Of a DNA stretch of 64,000 nt, positions 16,512-28,148 are shown one piece after another. The stretch is taken from the NCBI GenBank assembly GCA_019912395.1, contig JAIOIH010000021.1:52602-116601 (forward strand), written 5' to 3'. Position 1 is the first letter of the stretch, and every line of letters starts with the position of its first letter. Source of the DNA: Flavobacteriales bacterium. Its GTDB lineage: Bacteria; Bacteroidota; Bacteroidia; Flavobacteriales_F; PHOS-HE28. The notes under the pieces were generated by a model, which was not told the DNA's origin, ran no database searches, and saw only the letters and a program-made list of their open reading frames with translations. The position numbers and the translations under genes were made by a program.

Positions 16512-17669
16512 TCACTCCAACCAGCTCTTCCAGTAGATCCCATCATCGATCTTCAGCGCCTCCTCCGTCACCATCAGGGGCTTGAAGGTGTCCACCATTA
16601 CCGCCAGCTCGTTGGTCTCGGTTTTACCGATGCTACGTTCCATGGCGCCGGGGTGCGGGCCGTGGGTGACCCCAGCGGGGTGCAGGCTGATGTGACCTGC
16701 AGCAACGTCGTTGCGGCTCATGAAATCGCCGTCCACGTAGTAAAGCATTTCATCGCTGTCGATGTTGCTGTGGTTGTAGGGTGCGGGGATCGCCAAGGGG
16801 TGGTAATCGTACAGGCGTGGCACGAAGCTGCAGACCACCATGGCAGTGGTCTCGAAGGTCTGGTGTACAGGTGGTGGCTGGTGTATGCGTCCTGTCAACG
16901 GCTCGAAGTCGTGGATGCTGAAGGCGTAGGGGTAGTTGTAGCCGTCCCAGCCCACCAGGTCGAAGGGGTGTGTGGCGTACACGAACTCGTGCATGGCGTT
17001 CTGCTTCTTGATCAGCACACGGAAATCACCGAGTTCATCATGTGTTTCCAAGCTGTGGGGACGGCGGATATCGCGCTCGCAGAACGGGGCGCTCTCCAGC
17101 ATCTGGCCGAACCAGTTGCGGTAACGCTTCGGGGTGTACATCGGCTGGTGGCTTTCCACGATCAACAGGCGGTTGTCCTCCGTATCGAAGTCCAGCGTGT
17201 AGATGATGCCGCGCGGGATCAGGAGATAATCGCCATACTTGAAATCCAGGGTGCCGAAGGTGCTGCGCAGGCGACCGCTGCCCTTGTGGATGAAGAGCAT
17301 CTCATCGCAGTCCGCGTTCTTGTAGAAGTAGTCCACTTTCTTGGCCGTGGGAGCCGCAAGGATGACCGCCACGTCGCTGTTCACCAGGATGGTCTTGCGA
17401 GCTTCAAGATGGTCCGCTTCCGGTGCCACGTCGAAGCCTTTCAGTCGCAAGGCGCGGAGGTTCTTCTCCAGCGCGATCTTGGGACTCACATCGCGCGGCG
17501 GTTTCATCTCCTTCACCTGTGTAGGGCGATGCACGTGGTACATCAGGGAGCTCATGCCGTCGAAGCCCACGGTGCCGAAGAGCTGCTCATAGTAATGGCG
17601 GTCCTTGCCGTTCTTGAAGACGGTGTGCCGCTTTGGCGGGATGTTTCCGAGGGTGTGGTAGAAGGGCAT
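16512..17669 (-). CDS. hmgA: homogentisate 1,2-dioxygenase
   Basis: 385 residues, a cupin-type ring-cleavage dioxygenase of the short Bacteroidota form (proteobacterial and animal enzymes are about 430-445). Signatures are MPFYHTLGNIPPKRH at the start, GDYLLIPRGIIYTLD in the first cupin, and PVHQTFE, YNHSNIDSDE and HPAGVTHGPHPGAMERS in the second, which holds the candidate iron ligands. It opens homogentisate to maleylacetoacetate. It is the first gene of the hmgA-hppD operon. Confidence 0.93.
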   Translation of the reverse strand: MPFYHTLGNIPPKRHTVFKNGKDRHYYEQLFGTVGFDGMSSLMYHVHRPTQVKEMKPPRDVSPKIALEKNLRALRLKGFDVAPEADHLEARKTILVNSDVAVILAAPTAKKVDYFYKNADCDEMLFIHKGSGRLRSTFGTLDFKYGDYLLIPRGIIYTLDFDTEDNRLLIVESHQPMYTPKRYRNWFGQMLESAPFCERDIRRPHSLETHDELGDFRVLIKKQNAMHEFVYATHPFDLVGWDGYNYPYAFSIHDFEPLTGRIHQPPPVHQTFETTAMVVCSFVPRLYDYHPLAIPAPYNHSNIDSDEMLYYVDGDFMSRNDVAAGHISLHPAGVTHGPHPGAMERSIGKTETNELAVMVDTFKPLMVTEEALKIDDGIYWKSWLE

Positions 17670-17725
17670 TTTTTGGGTTTCGGGTTAGTGTGTTGACCTG
17701 TTGCGAGTTGTCCGCTCACGCAAGC

Positions 17726-18847
17726 CTATGCGCTATTTATTTCGGTTTGAATGACATTGACCAACTCCGGGTGAAGTGTTCCGTTCCGTGCCAGTAGTTC
17801 TTCCTCTTCGCGGATGCGTTGCCGCAACCCTTCCGGGTCATTGATCGCCTTGGTCTTCGTGCTGCGTGTGCTGCGCCCTTTGCGCCAAGCGCGCTGGGCT
17901 TCGAGGGGCAACAGGTGTATTTCGCGGCAGCTCGGGGAGCAGCAGTCGGCATACTTCCCGGCACATGCTTCGCATTGGACCAGCAGCATGTTGCACGTTG
18001 CTTCATGGCAATTGGTGATGCGGTCGCACTTCTCGCCGCACTGCATGCAGGTGCTCACCACATCATCGGTGATGCGTTCCGCCAGCCGCTCGTCGAACAC
18101 GAAGTTCTGGCCCTTGTATTTGCTGGGCAGGCCCTTGTCCTTGATCTGCCGCGCATAGTCGATGATGCCGCCGTGCAGCTGATTCACATGGGTGAAGCCG
18201 TGGTGCTTCAGATAAGCGCTGGCCTTTTCGCAGCGGATGCCGCCGGTGCAGTACAGAAGGACCTCCTTAGCCTCCCTACCTTTCAACACTTCGCTCACCT
18301 CCTCGATCGCACCCCGGAACGTATCCGCCTTGGGCAGGTAGGCACCCTCGAAGTGCCCGATCAAGCACTCGTAGTTGTTGCGCATGTCGATCACCAGTGC
18401 GCCTTCCTCCATTTTTCGGTTGAAGCGCTCGGCATCCAAGTGCTCGCCCACGTTCGTCACGTCGAAGGCATCATCGGTCAAGCCGTCCGCCACGATCTTC
18501 TTCCTCACTTTGATGATCAGCTTCAGAAAGCTCTTGCCATCATCCTCCACGGCGATCTTCCACGGGATGTCCCGGAAGGCTTCATGCGCATTCAGGGCGG
18601 AACGGAAAGCAGGCAAATTTGCGGTGGGCAGGCTCACCTGCGCGTTCACCCCTTCCCCGGCGATGTACACACGACCGAGCACGCCCAATTGCTCCCATTC
18701 CGCATACAGGGCATGGCGCAGGGCCTCCACATCGTTGAGTCGCACATAGCGGTAGAACGAGAGCGTGGTCCGCTCCCTGGCCTCGCGCTTCAAACGCTCG
18801 CGGAGCAGGTCCGGGTGCAGCAGGTTGCGCAGGCGGTGGGTTTCCAT
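17726..18847 (-). CDS. trhO: tRNA uridine(34) hydroxylase TrhO (rhodanese-related, YceA family)
   Basis: 373 residues. The N-terminal acylphosphatase-like domain (GRVYIAGEGVNAQVS) is followed by a rhodanese domain with active-site loop LLYCTGGIRCEKA (catalytic Cys). A Cys-rich zinc-binding tail follows (CMQCGEKC ... CNMLLVQCEACAGKY ... CCSPSC). It carries out prephenate-independent 5-hydroxylation of U34 in tRNA. The C-terminal tail beyond the zinc motif is basic (RKGRSTRSTKTK). TAAATTCG lies 5 bases before the ATG, so the mRNA may be leaderless. The 56 bp between its stop and the hmgA start contain T/G-rich repeated words. Confidence 0.93.
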   Translation of the reverse strand: METHRLRNLLHPDLLRERLKREARERTTLSFYRYVRLNDVEALRHALYAEWEQLGVLGRVYIAGEGVNAQVSLPTANLPAFRSALNAHEAFRDIPWKIAVEDDGKSFLKLIIKVRKKIVADGLTDDAFDVTNVGEHLDAERFNRKMEEGALVIDMRNNYECLIGHFEGAYLPKADTFRGAIEEVSEVLKGREAKEVLLYCTGGIRCEKASAYLKHHGFTHVNQLHGGIIDYARQIKDKGLPSKYKGQNFVFDERLAERITDDVVSTCMQCGEKCDRITNCHEATCNMLLVQCEACAGKYADCCSPSCREIHLLPLEAQRAWRKGRSTRSTKTKAINDPEGLRQRIREEEELLARNGTLHPELVNVIQTEINSA

Positions 18848-18890
18848 TGGTGCGAATTTACGGAAGTACTGTGGGTGTCATGGTACCTGA

Positions 18891-18898
18891 TAGCTTTG
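18891..18898 (+). promoter_or_regulatory. -7 element TAGCTTTG for the threonine dehydrogenase gene
   Basis: Exact TAnnTTTG match, 37 bases before the ATG, in the 88-bp divergent gap with trhO. No TTG at the usual -33 spacing. Confidence 0.5.
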
Positions 18899-18935
18899 GC
18901 TCCCCTTCCCGATAACAATCCAAGTCAATCCAACC

Positions 18936-19886
18936 ATGTCCAAAAAGATCCTCGTCATCGGTGCCAGCGGCCAGATCGGCACTGAACTGGTGGAAGGCCT
19001 GCGCGACCGCTTCGGGGCGGAGGACGTGGTGGCCTCGGACATCAAGGAGCCGCAGGTGAGGCAGAGTGGCCCCTTCGCCCTGGTGAACGCGATGGACCGC
19101 CGCGGCATCGAGCGCGTCATCGACAAGCACGGCATCTCCGAGGTCTATCTCCTGGCCGCACTATTGAGCGCCACGGCGGAAAAGGACCCCGCCTTCGCCT
19201 GGAAGCTCAACATGGAGAGCATCCTGATCATCCTGGAACTGGCCCGCGAAGGGAAGTTGAGGAAGGTCTATTGGCCGAGCAGCATCGCCGTCTTCGGCCC
19301 CACCACCCCGAAGGACAAGACCCCGCAGCACACCACCACGGAGCCGAGCACGGTCTACGGCATCAGCAAGCTGGCCGGTGAAGGTTGGTGCAAATACTAC
19401 CACCAGCGCTATGGCGTGGACGTGCGCAGCATCCGCTATCCGGGCCTCATCGGCTGGAAGAGCGCGCCCGGCGGAGGCACCACGGATTACGCCGTCCACA
19501 TCTTCCACGAGGCGATCAAGAAAGGTGCCTACACCAGCTTTCTCGGGCCGGAGAGCACGCTGCCGATGATGTACATGCCCGATGCCATCCGCGCCACCAT
19601 CGACCTGATGGAGGCCCCGGTGGAACAGGTGAAGGAGCGTGGCAGCTACAACCTGGCGGGCCTCAGTTTCAGCCCGGAGCAGATCGCCGCCGAGGTGGCC
19701 AGGCACATCCCGGGCTTCAAGATGGCCTACGCCCCGGACGAGCGACAGGCTTATGCCGATTCATGGCCTCGCAGCATTGATGACAGTGCCGCCCGTGCGG
19801 ACTGGGGCTGGAAACCGCAGTATGACCTTACCGCGATGGTGGACGACATGATGGCCCATCTTCGGACCAAGTTGAAGGCTTCTTGA
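18936..19886 (+). CDS. tdh: L-threonine 3-dehydrogenase, SDR (NAD-epimerase-like) type
   Basis: 316 residues with an N-terminal Rossmann motif (VIGASGQIGTELVEG), the catalytic YGISK tetrapeptide, and the NAD-epimerase-like C-terminal lobe (YNLAGLSFSPEQIAAEV). Landmark strings PSSIAVFGPTTP, IRYPGLIGWK, GGGTTDYAVHIFHEA and LPMMYMPDAIRAT are those of the SDR-type threonine dehydrogenases of Flavobacterium and Cupriavidus. It oxidises threonine to 2-amino-3-ketobutyrate. The partner kbl ligase is not in this window. Nearby gdhA, hppD and hmgA suggest an amino-acid catabolic neighbourhood, although each has its own transcription unit. Confidence 0.9.
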   Translation: MSKKILVIGASGQIGTELVEGLRDRFGAEDVVASDIKEPQVRQSGPFALVNAMDRRGIERVIDKHGISEVYLLAALLSATAEKDPAFAWKLNMESILIILELAREGKLRKVYWPSSIAVFGPTTPKDKTPQHTTTEPSTVYGISKLAGEGWCKYYHQRYGVDVRSIRYPGLIGWKSAPGGGTTDYAVHIFHEAIKKGAYTSFLGPESTLPMMYMPDAIRATIDLMEAPVEQVKERGSYNLAGLSFSPEQIAAEVARHIPGFKMAYAPDERQAYADSWPRSIDDSAARADWGWKPQYDLTAMVDDMMAHLRTKLKAS

Positions 19887-19953
19887 TCCGGGCCGAGCGC
19901 AACCCTCATGCCCTTTTTACCGTACTGCACGGGCGATCACTACAGGTCGACCC

Positions 19954-22406
<2,453 letters not shown>

Positions 22407-22452
22407 ATCCTGAACAGGTTCTAAGCCCCTTCGCTCGAACGGAAAAGAAAAA

Positions 22453-22469
22453 CCCCGGCGGGGCCGGGG
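22453..22469. terminator. bidirectional rho-independent terminator between gdhA and the bacilliredoxin gene
   Basis: A 7-bp GC stem CCCCGGC / GCCGGGG over a GGG loop, followed by CTTTT on the plus strand and preceded by AAAAA, so it can serve both convergent genes. Confidence 0.8.
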
Positions 22470-22496
22470 CTTTTGCGTTCAGGTGGTGCGGATACT

Positions 22497-22907
22497 TCAG
22501 CAGAACTCGCTGTACACCGTCTTCAGGTGCTCGGCGATCATCTCCGCAGTGCGGCCTTCGATGTGGTGGCGTTCCAGGAAGTGTACCAGCTTGCCGTCCT
22601 TCAGCAACGCAATGCTGGGGCTGCTCGGCGGATAGGGGAGGAAGTGGTTGCGGGCCTGCATCACCGCATCGTTGTCCACGCCGGCGAACACGGTGGTGAG
22701 GTGGTCGGGGCGCTTCTCCCCCTGAAGTGAGGCTTTCACACCGGGCCGACAGGCGCCGGCAGCACAGCCACAGACGCTGTTCACCACGCAGAGCACGGTG
22801 CCGGTCTGCTTGAACGCGGCATCCACCTGGGCAGGGGTTTTCAATTCGGTGAACCCCACTTCGGTGAGGTCGGCGACCATCGGTTCGGTCAGTTCTCTTG
22901 GGTACAT
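22497..22907 (-). CDS. BrxA/BrxB (YphP/YqiW) family bacilliredoxin
   Basis: 136 residues in a thioredoxin-like fold with the bacilliredoxin active site CGC in VVNSVCGCAAG, followed by RPGVKASLQ and FAGVDNDAV. The C-terminus ends in SEFC, an extra Cys two residues after conserved LKTVY. In Firmicutes these proteins remove bacillithiol from oxidised protein thiols; in Bacteroidota the role is inferred to be protein-thiol repair, perhaps with bacillithiol. A TATCTTTG -7 element lies 61 bases upstream. Confidence 0.9.
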   Translation of the reverse strand: MYPRELTEPMVADLTEVGFTELKTPAQVDAAFKQTGTVLCVVNSVCGCAAGACRPGVKASLQGEKRPDHLTTVFAGVDNDAVMQARNHFLPYPPSSPSIALLKDGKLVHFLERHHIEGRTAEMIAEHLKTVYSEFC

Positions 22908-22968
22908 GATCGTTGGAACTTTTTATGTTCAGCGTGCCGTCCTTCGGCAACTTGATGATTTTCAGGTG

Positions 22969-22976
22969 CAAAGATA
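22969..22976 (-). promoter_or_regulatory. -7 element TATCTTTG for the bacilliredoxin gene
   Basis: Exact TAnnTTTG match on the minus strand, leaving a leader of roughly 60 bases. Confidence 0.45.
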
Positions 22977-23079
22977 CGTGCCATGGCGGTCCCGGGCTTC
23001 CAATAAGCAGATGATCCCCGACTTGCGTCCAGTGGATCACAGGGCCTACCTTGCGGATCTCATTTTTCAAACCTCTTCC

Positions 23080-26000
23080 ATGCGCTTGCGTTCCGTGCTT
23101 TTGTTCTTTGTGGCAGCCACTTTTTCCAATTTTCAATCATCAGCGCAGGAGCGGCCAAAGGATGCTGCGGAACTGGCCCGCACCAGTTTGGTGGATAAAG
23201 GATACAAGGCCGAGGACCTGGCGGACCTGGTGGTGAAGGACCACTACCGCGATGCACGGAACGGGGTGGAGCACACGTATCTGCGCCAGCGGTGGCAGGG
23301 GATCGAGGTATTCAACGGTGACATCGCCGTACACCAGGCATCCGACGGTCGGGTGATCGCCATGAACAACGGGGCATGGCCTTACTGCGGTAAGACCGCG
23401 GAAAGGCCCGAGCCCGGAATAAGCGCGGACCAGGCCCTGGCGACGGTATTGCGCAAGGACCTCCCTGAAGCCACGATCCCCGCGCGGGTATCCACCGGGG
23501 ACGGAGGACGGAAGCTCGTGTACGACGGGACCGCGTTCGATGGAGAGCCGGTAAATGTCCAATTGATGTACCTGTCCGACGGCAAGGCCCTGCGACTGGT
23601 ATGGAACGTGAACTACTACCAGCCGGGCGGGGCGCATTGGTGGAGCGTGCGCATCAGCGCGAACACCGGGGAGGAATTGGACCGCAACGACTGGGTGAGC
23701 CAGTGCGGCTTCAATGAGGCCGTGGCGAGAAGAGACCGTGTTGAAGCCGCGCCGGCGCCGCTGATGCCCGCAGCGCCGAACGACTATAATGTGTACCCCG
23801 TACCGGTGGAAAGCCCGAACCATGGATCCCGTGCCATTCGCAATGCGCCCTGGGCGGCCGGAGGCATCGCGTCACCCTACGGCTGGCACGATACCAACGG
23901 GGCGGCAGGTGCCGAGTACACCATCACCCGTGGTAACAACGTGCTGGCGCAGGAGGATGCCAACGGGAATAACGGTACAGGCTACAGCCCGGACGGTGGG
24001 GCCACATTGGATTTCGACTTCCCCATCAACCTTGCGCAACAGCCTGCCACCTACCAGGATGCTGCCTTGACGAACCTGTTCTACTGGAACAACATGATGC
24101 ACGATGTCTGGTACCATTACGGCTTTGATGAGGTCAGCGGGAACTTCCAGCAGAACAACTATGGACGTGGTGGTGTCGGCGGTGACCATGTACTGGCGGA
24201 CGGCCAGGATGGGAGCGGATCGGACAATGCGAATTTCGGCACCCCTCCCGATGGAAGCAATCCCCGCATGCAGATGTTCCTGTGGACCTCCACCAACCCG
24301 GAACGCGATGGCGATCTGGACGGCGGCATCATTGCCCATGAATACGGCCACGGCATCAGTAATCGCCTTGTGGGTGGTCCCTCCAATGTGAATTGCTTGA
24401 ACAATGCCGAACAGATGGGGGAAGGTTGGAGCGATTTTTTCACATTGATGATGACCATGGAACCCGGTGATGTCCGCACGGATGCCCGCGGCATCGGAAC
24501 CTATGTGCTCGGGGAGCCGGTGACCGGCTTGGGGATACGCCCCGCCCCGTACAGCACCTCTTTCGGGGTGAACGATTTCACCTATGCGGATACCGAGAAC
24601 TCCGCCTACCAGTATTCCCATGCCATTGGCTTCATCTGGTGTACCATCCTTTGGGAAATGACCTGGGACCTGGTGGACCAGTACGGCTTCGACCCGGACC
24701 TCTACAATGGCACCGGCGGGAACAACATGGCCATGCAATTGGTGATCGACGGGCTGAAGCTCACGGCGTGCAGCCCCGGCTTCGTGGACGGACGCGATGC
24801 CATTCTGCAAGCCGATGCGGCGAACTACGGCGGTGCCAACCAGAACCTCATCTGGAGCGCGTTCGCCCGGAGGGGCCTGGGCTACAGCGCCAGCCAAGGC
24901 AGCTCCAACAGCCTGAACGACCAGACCGAAGCATACGATCTTCCCCTGCAGAACGATATCGGCGTGGCCGCGATAACACCCGCTGCCGGGGACATTTTCG
25001 TTTGCGGCAGCACCCCGGTCCCGGTCACGGCCACCTTGCGCAACTTCGGCCTCCAGCCCCAGAGCGGATTCTCGGTGCGCTATTCCTTGGACGGAGGTGC
25101 GTATGTCACCCAGAACTATCCGGGCACCTTGGTGGCGGGGGCGAGTGAGGATTTCACCTTCACACAACCCATGATCATCTCCACTCCCGGTGCGCACACA
25201 TTGGCTGCGAGTACCGTGCTTGTCGGCGATGAGTTCGCGGGCGACGACGGCACCACGAACGTGCTCAACGGCACGCTGGCCACCACGGTGGTCGCACCCT
25301 TGGAGGAGGATGTGGAGGGTGGTTCGGCAACGCCTGCCGGATGGACCCTTCAGAACCCGGATGGAAGTACCACGTGGGGGACGGCCACGGTAGCGGACGG
25401 TGCGGGATGTGCCAGCACCACGGCCTGGACCATCAACTACTACGGCTATAACTCCACCGGGCAGGAGGACCGTCTCCTCACCCCGATCATCGATCTCTCG
25501 GCATCCTCGGCCACCCGGCTCACGTTCGATCATGCCTACGCCCGCTACAGCTCGTCCTATTTCGATGCCTTTCGCGTGGATGTCAGCAACGATTGCGGTG
25601 GCAGCTGGTCCAACCTGTATCAGGCCCAAGGCAGTGGCTTGGCCACGGCTCCGGACAATACCAGCAGCAATTGGCAACCGGCGGATTGCTCCGAATGGCA
25701 GGCCCACGATATAGACCTCGGCGCGTATGACGGTCAGAGCATCCTATTGCGGTTCGTCGGCACTAGCGGCTACGGCCAACGGCTGTACTTCGACAATGTG
25801 AACGTATCCGGCGCCCCTGGTGCCTCGGTCTCCGTGCGTATGTATCTGGGCGGGTGCTACAACACGACGGAGCACCGTATGGACGACCAGCTCAGGGCCA
25901 ACGGCGAAGTACCTGCGGCGGAACCCTACACGGCGTTGGGCTTTTCGCTGCCCGGCGGCGGCGGCGAGACTGCCGGCACCGGCATGCTTGCGGTAACGGG

Positions 26001-26556
26001 GGATGACGCGGTGGTGGATTGGGTGGTGGTGGAGCTGCGCTCCGCGACCACGCCAGGCCAAGTGGTCGCTACAAGGTGTGCATTGCTCCAGAGGGACGGT
26101 GATGTGGTGGCGGCTGATGGCTCGTCTACATTGCATTTTGCGGCCCCGGCAGGCGACTATTACATCGCCGTGCGGCACCGCAACCATTTGGGCAGCATGA
26201 CGGCCAGCACAAGAACGCTCGGGGGCTCCACGCCCATGGTGGACTTCAGCCTCGGCTCCACGGTCACCTACGGCACCGAGGCACGCCGGTCCACCGATGG
26301 CCGTTGGGTGCTATGGGCAGGGAACGTGGTGCGCGATGGAAGCGTCAGCTACACCGGTTCGGGAAACGATCGTGAACCGGTCCTGCAAAGCATCGGAGGC
26401 AGCGTGCCGACGGCCAGTACGCCGGGTTACCTCTCCCCCGATGTGAACCTGGACGGGGAGGTGAAGTACACCGGCCAAAACAACGACCGGGATGCCATCT
26501 TGCAGAACGTGGGCGGTCTTGTTCCCACCGCCGTGCGCACGGAACAACTGCCGTAG
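23080..26556 (+). CDS. secreted M36 (fungalysin) family metalloprotease with tandem dockerin-like C-terminus
   Basis: 1,158 residues; ATG 23080 is chosen because it starts a signal peptide ending in SSAQ. The FTP/PepSY propeptide (residues about 25-190) precedes the M36 catalytic domain, with zinc site HEYGH at residues 420-424 and the third ligand Glu448 in GEGWSDFF. A CARDB-like beta domain (about 630-750), a jelly-roll/MAM-like domain (about 750-920, SQ-rich with YFDNVNVSG) and a further beta module follow. The end has two motifs of the form DGxVxYTGxxNDR...LQxxGGxVPTA, resembling a dockerin or EF-hand pair. No typical type A sorting domain is seen. It presumably degrades extracellular protein. 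TACCTTGC lies 25 bases upstream as a possible -7 box. Confidence 0.9.
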   Translation: MRLRSVLLFFVAATFSNFQSSAQERPKDAAELARTSLVDKGYKAEDLADLVVKDHYRDARNGVEHTYLRQRWQGIEVFNGDIAVHQASDGRVIAMNNGAWPYCGKTAERPEPGISADQALATVLRKDLPEATIPARVSTGDGGRKLVYDGTAFDGEPVNVQLMYLSDGKALRLVWNVNYYQPGGAHWWSVRISANTGEELDRNDWVSQCGFNEAVARRDRVEAAPAPLMPAAPNDYNVYPVPVESPNHGSRAIRNAPWAAGGIASPYGWHDTNGAAGAEYTITRGNNVLAQEDANGNNGTGYSPDGGATLDFDFPINLAQQPATYQDAALTNLFYWNNMMHDVWYHYGFDEVSGNFQQNNYGRGGVGGDHVLADGQDGSGSDNANFGTPPDGSNPRMQMFLWTSTNPERDGDLDGGIIAHEYGHGISNRLVGGPSNVNCLNNAEQMGEGWSDFFTLMMTMEPGDVRTDARGIGTYVLGEPVTGLGIRPAPYSTSFGVNDFTYADTENSAYQYSHAIGFIWCTILWEMTWDLVDQYGFDPDLYNGTGGNNMAMQLVIDGLKLTACSPGFVDGRDAILQADAANYGGANQNLIWSAFARRGLGYSASQGSSNSLNDQTEAYDLPLQNDIGVAAITPAAGDIFVCGSTPVPVTATLRNFGLQPQSGFSVRYSLDGGAYVTQNYPGTLVAGASEDFTFTQPMIISTPGAHTLAASTVLVGDEFAGDDGTTNVLNGTLATTVVAPLEEDVEGGSATPAGWTLQNPDGSTTWGTATVADGAGCASTTAWTINYYGYNSTGQEDRLLTPIIDLSASSATRLTFDHAYARYSSSYFDAFRVDVSNDCGGSWSNLYQAQGSGLATAPDNTSSNWQPADCSEWQAHDIDLGAYDGQSILLRFVGTSGYGQRLYFDNVNVSGAPGASVSVRMYLGGCYNTTEHRMDDQLRANGEVPAAEPYTALGFSLPGGGGETAGTGMLAVTGDDAVVDWVVVELRSATTPGQVVATRCALLQRDGDVVAADGSSTLHFAAPAGDYYIAVRHRNHLGSMTASTRTLGGSTPMVDFSLGSTVTYGTEARRSTDGRWVLWAGNVVRDGSVSYTGSGNDREPVLQSIGGSVPTASTPGYLSPDVNLDGEVKYTGQNNDRDAILQNVGGLVPTAVRTEQLP

Positions 26557-26609
26557 GACGGAACGAACGGGGAGCGGTCTCGAACAGGGGTGCATGAACC
26601 CCCGTGCGA

Positions 26610-26876
26610 TCAGCCTTGCGCGTTCCTGAATTCCCTGATGAAGCTGGAGATGCGCTTGCGAAAGAACAGGAACAACAGGAGGTAGGGAATGGCGATCATG
26701 AACAGGATGCCCTTGTTCAAGCCGCCGCCCACGGCCTGATTCCCACCGTATACACTGCCTCCGGCCTCGGTACCGGCCACGGCCTTGCACATGGAACAGC
26801 CTTGCGCCCATCCATCGGCGGGTAACGCCATCAATACGAGCACCACGGCAATAAGAAGGAGATGACGCTTGCTCAT
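26610..26876 (-). CDS. small exported membrane protein next to oxidase-assembly genes
   Basis: 88 residues. A cleavable signal-like segment ending in GWAQ is followed by GCSMC (a CxxC-type pair with spacing two) and, after a Gly-rich linker, one membrane helix (LFMIAIPYLLLFLFF) with a basic tail. Similar small proteins are found at the end of cytochrome oxidase clusters in Bacteroidota. The CSMC pair could bind copper or act in redox, but this is inference. TACCTTTG lies 5 bases before the ATG, giving it its own near-leaderless promoter. Confidence 0.7.
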   Translation of the reverse strand: MSKRHLLLIAVVLVLMALPADGWAQGCSMCKAVAGTEAGGSVYGGNQAVGGGLNKGILFMIAIPYLLLFLFFRKRISSFIREFRNAQG

Positions 26877-26881
26877 CGGGA

Positions 26882-26889
26882 CAAAGGTA
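26882..26889 (-). promoter_or_regulatory. -7 element TACCTTTG for the small membrane protein
   Basis: Exact TAnnTTTG match ending 5 bases before the ATG; transcription would start at or within a few bases of the start codon. Confidence 0.5.
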
Positions 26890-26916
26890 GTGGTGCGGAA
26901 CAGCCTCGGTGAGGGA

Positions 26917-27441
26917 TCAATAATAGGGGGCGCACATCAGATAGACCACAACCCCGGTAATGCTCACATAAAGCCAGAGGGGCAGGGTCCAGCGCGCGAT
27001 CTTGCGATGCTTGTCGAAGCGGGCGCTGAGCGCGCGGACCAGGGTGATGAGCACCATGGGCACGATGATGGCCGCCAGAACGATGTGCGAGATCAGGACC
27101 GGATAGTACAGCCAGCCCATGGAACCGCCATACTTCACGGAGGGGAAGCTGCCATGTTGGACCACATAGCTCACAAGAAAGAGCACACTGAAGCCCACCG
27201 CAGAGAGCATGAATGCCCGGTGTACGGGTACATTTCGCTTCATGATGGCCACCCAGCCGCAGATCAGGGCCATGGCAGCCAGCCCGTTCAATACTGCGTT
27301 CACCTTGGGCAGCGTGTCAGGGGACAGGCCGGTAATGACGATCAGCTTCGGGCCCATGTAGATGAAGGCGATGATGCCGATCAGCGCGAGGCTGAGCATC
27401 CATGCGATCGCCGTTCCACGGTGCTTGATCAAGGAGGACAT
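26917..27441 (-). CDS. DUF420 family membrane protein (oxidase-associated)
   Basis: 174 residues with five predicted membrane helices. NAVLNGLAAMALICG, VPVHRAFMLSAVGFS and HIVLAAIIVPMVLITL are DUF420 landmarks, with conserved His residues (VHRAF, YPVLISHI) that may bind heme or copper. In Bacillus and Staphylococcus, relatives (YozB, CtaM) are needed for maturation of heme-copper oxidases. It lies 2 bases from the SCO stop, within the oxidase operon. Confidence 0.85.
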   Translation of the reverse strand: MSSLIKHRGTAIAWMLSLALIGIIAFIYMGPKLIVITGLSPDTLPKVNAVLNGLAAMALICGWVAIMKRNVPVHRAFMLSAVGFSVLFLVSYVVQHGSFPSVKYGGSMGWLYYPVLISHIVLAAIIVPMVLITLVRALSARFDKHRKIARWTLPLWLYVSITGVVVYLMCAPYY

Positions 27442-27443
27442 CC

Positions 27444-28148
27444 TCAGCTTCCCTTCCGGGCCGATTCCCTCGCTATGGCCTTCTCTTCCTGCAATAGCAT
27501 CTTGAGGTCCACCATCAGGTCGCGCATGGCATCGGTGCTGGTGCCATCATACATGCCGCGGATGTGGTGGCGCTTATCCACCAGCACGAACTGGGGGGAG
27601 TGTACGAACTGTTCCGCCAAGGACGTGTCCGCGCTGGCACTGAGCAGATAGCCCAAGTTGCCCTGCCGGTAGATGTCAGCGGCGTTTCCGGTCAGGAATT
27701 TCCAGCGCTTCGGGTCGGCCTCCAGGCGCTTGGCGTAGGCCTTCAGCACTTCCGGGGTATCGTGCTCGGGATCCACGGTATGGCTCAGGAACAGAACGTC
27801 GTTGAATTGCGGATGATCCAACTGCAATTGCAACTGCTGCATCTGGATGCTCATTTTCGGACAGATGCTCGTGCATCGCGTGAAGAAGAAGTCCACGATC
27901 AGTACTTTCCCCTCCACGTCCTTGTCGGTAAAGGATGTGCCATCCTCGTCGATGAAGTTGAACGGCGGAACGGTGAAATAGGTGGTGTCACCGGGCGCGT
28001 TCACCTCGCGCTCCCCGATGTAGGGGAGATTGATGTAGTGGCTCTTGCTGCCCAAGCCCAGAAAAAGGGCTCCCGGGATCAACACCAGCAAAATGAGCAA
28101 CAAGATGATCTTCTTGGCCCTACTTGCCGGTTTGTGTTCCTGGCTCAC
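27444..28148 (-). CDS. SCO1/SenC family copper chaperone
   Basis: 234 residues: one N-terminal membrane anchor (KIILLLILLVLIPGALFLGL) and a thioredoxin-like periplasmic domain with copper motif CTSICPK (CxxxC) in FFFTRCTSICP. A candidate His ligand is in DKRHHIRGMYDG. SCO proteins deliver copper to the CuA centre of oxidase subunit II or keep it reduced. It overlaps the subunit IV gene by ATGA and is 2 bases from the DUF420 gene. Confidence 0.93.
   Translation of the reverse strand: MSQEHKPASRAKKIILLLILLVLIPGALFLGLGSKSHYINLPYIGEREVNAPGDTTYFTVPPFNFIDEDGTSFTDKDVEGKVLIVDFFFTRCTSICPKMSIQMQQLQLQLDHPQFNDVLFLSHTVDPEHDTPEVLKAYAKRLEADPKRWKFLTGNAADIYRQGNLGYLLSASADTSLAEQFVHSPQFVLVDKRHHIRGMYDGTSTDAMRDLMVDLKMLLQEEKAIARESARKGS

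Noticed and set aside
26587..26602. Hairpin GGGGT/ACCCC between the M36 and small membrane protein genes as terminator
   Set aside because: Only 5 bp of stem and no T-run on either strand.
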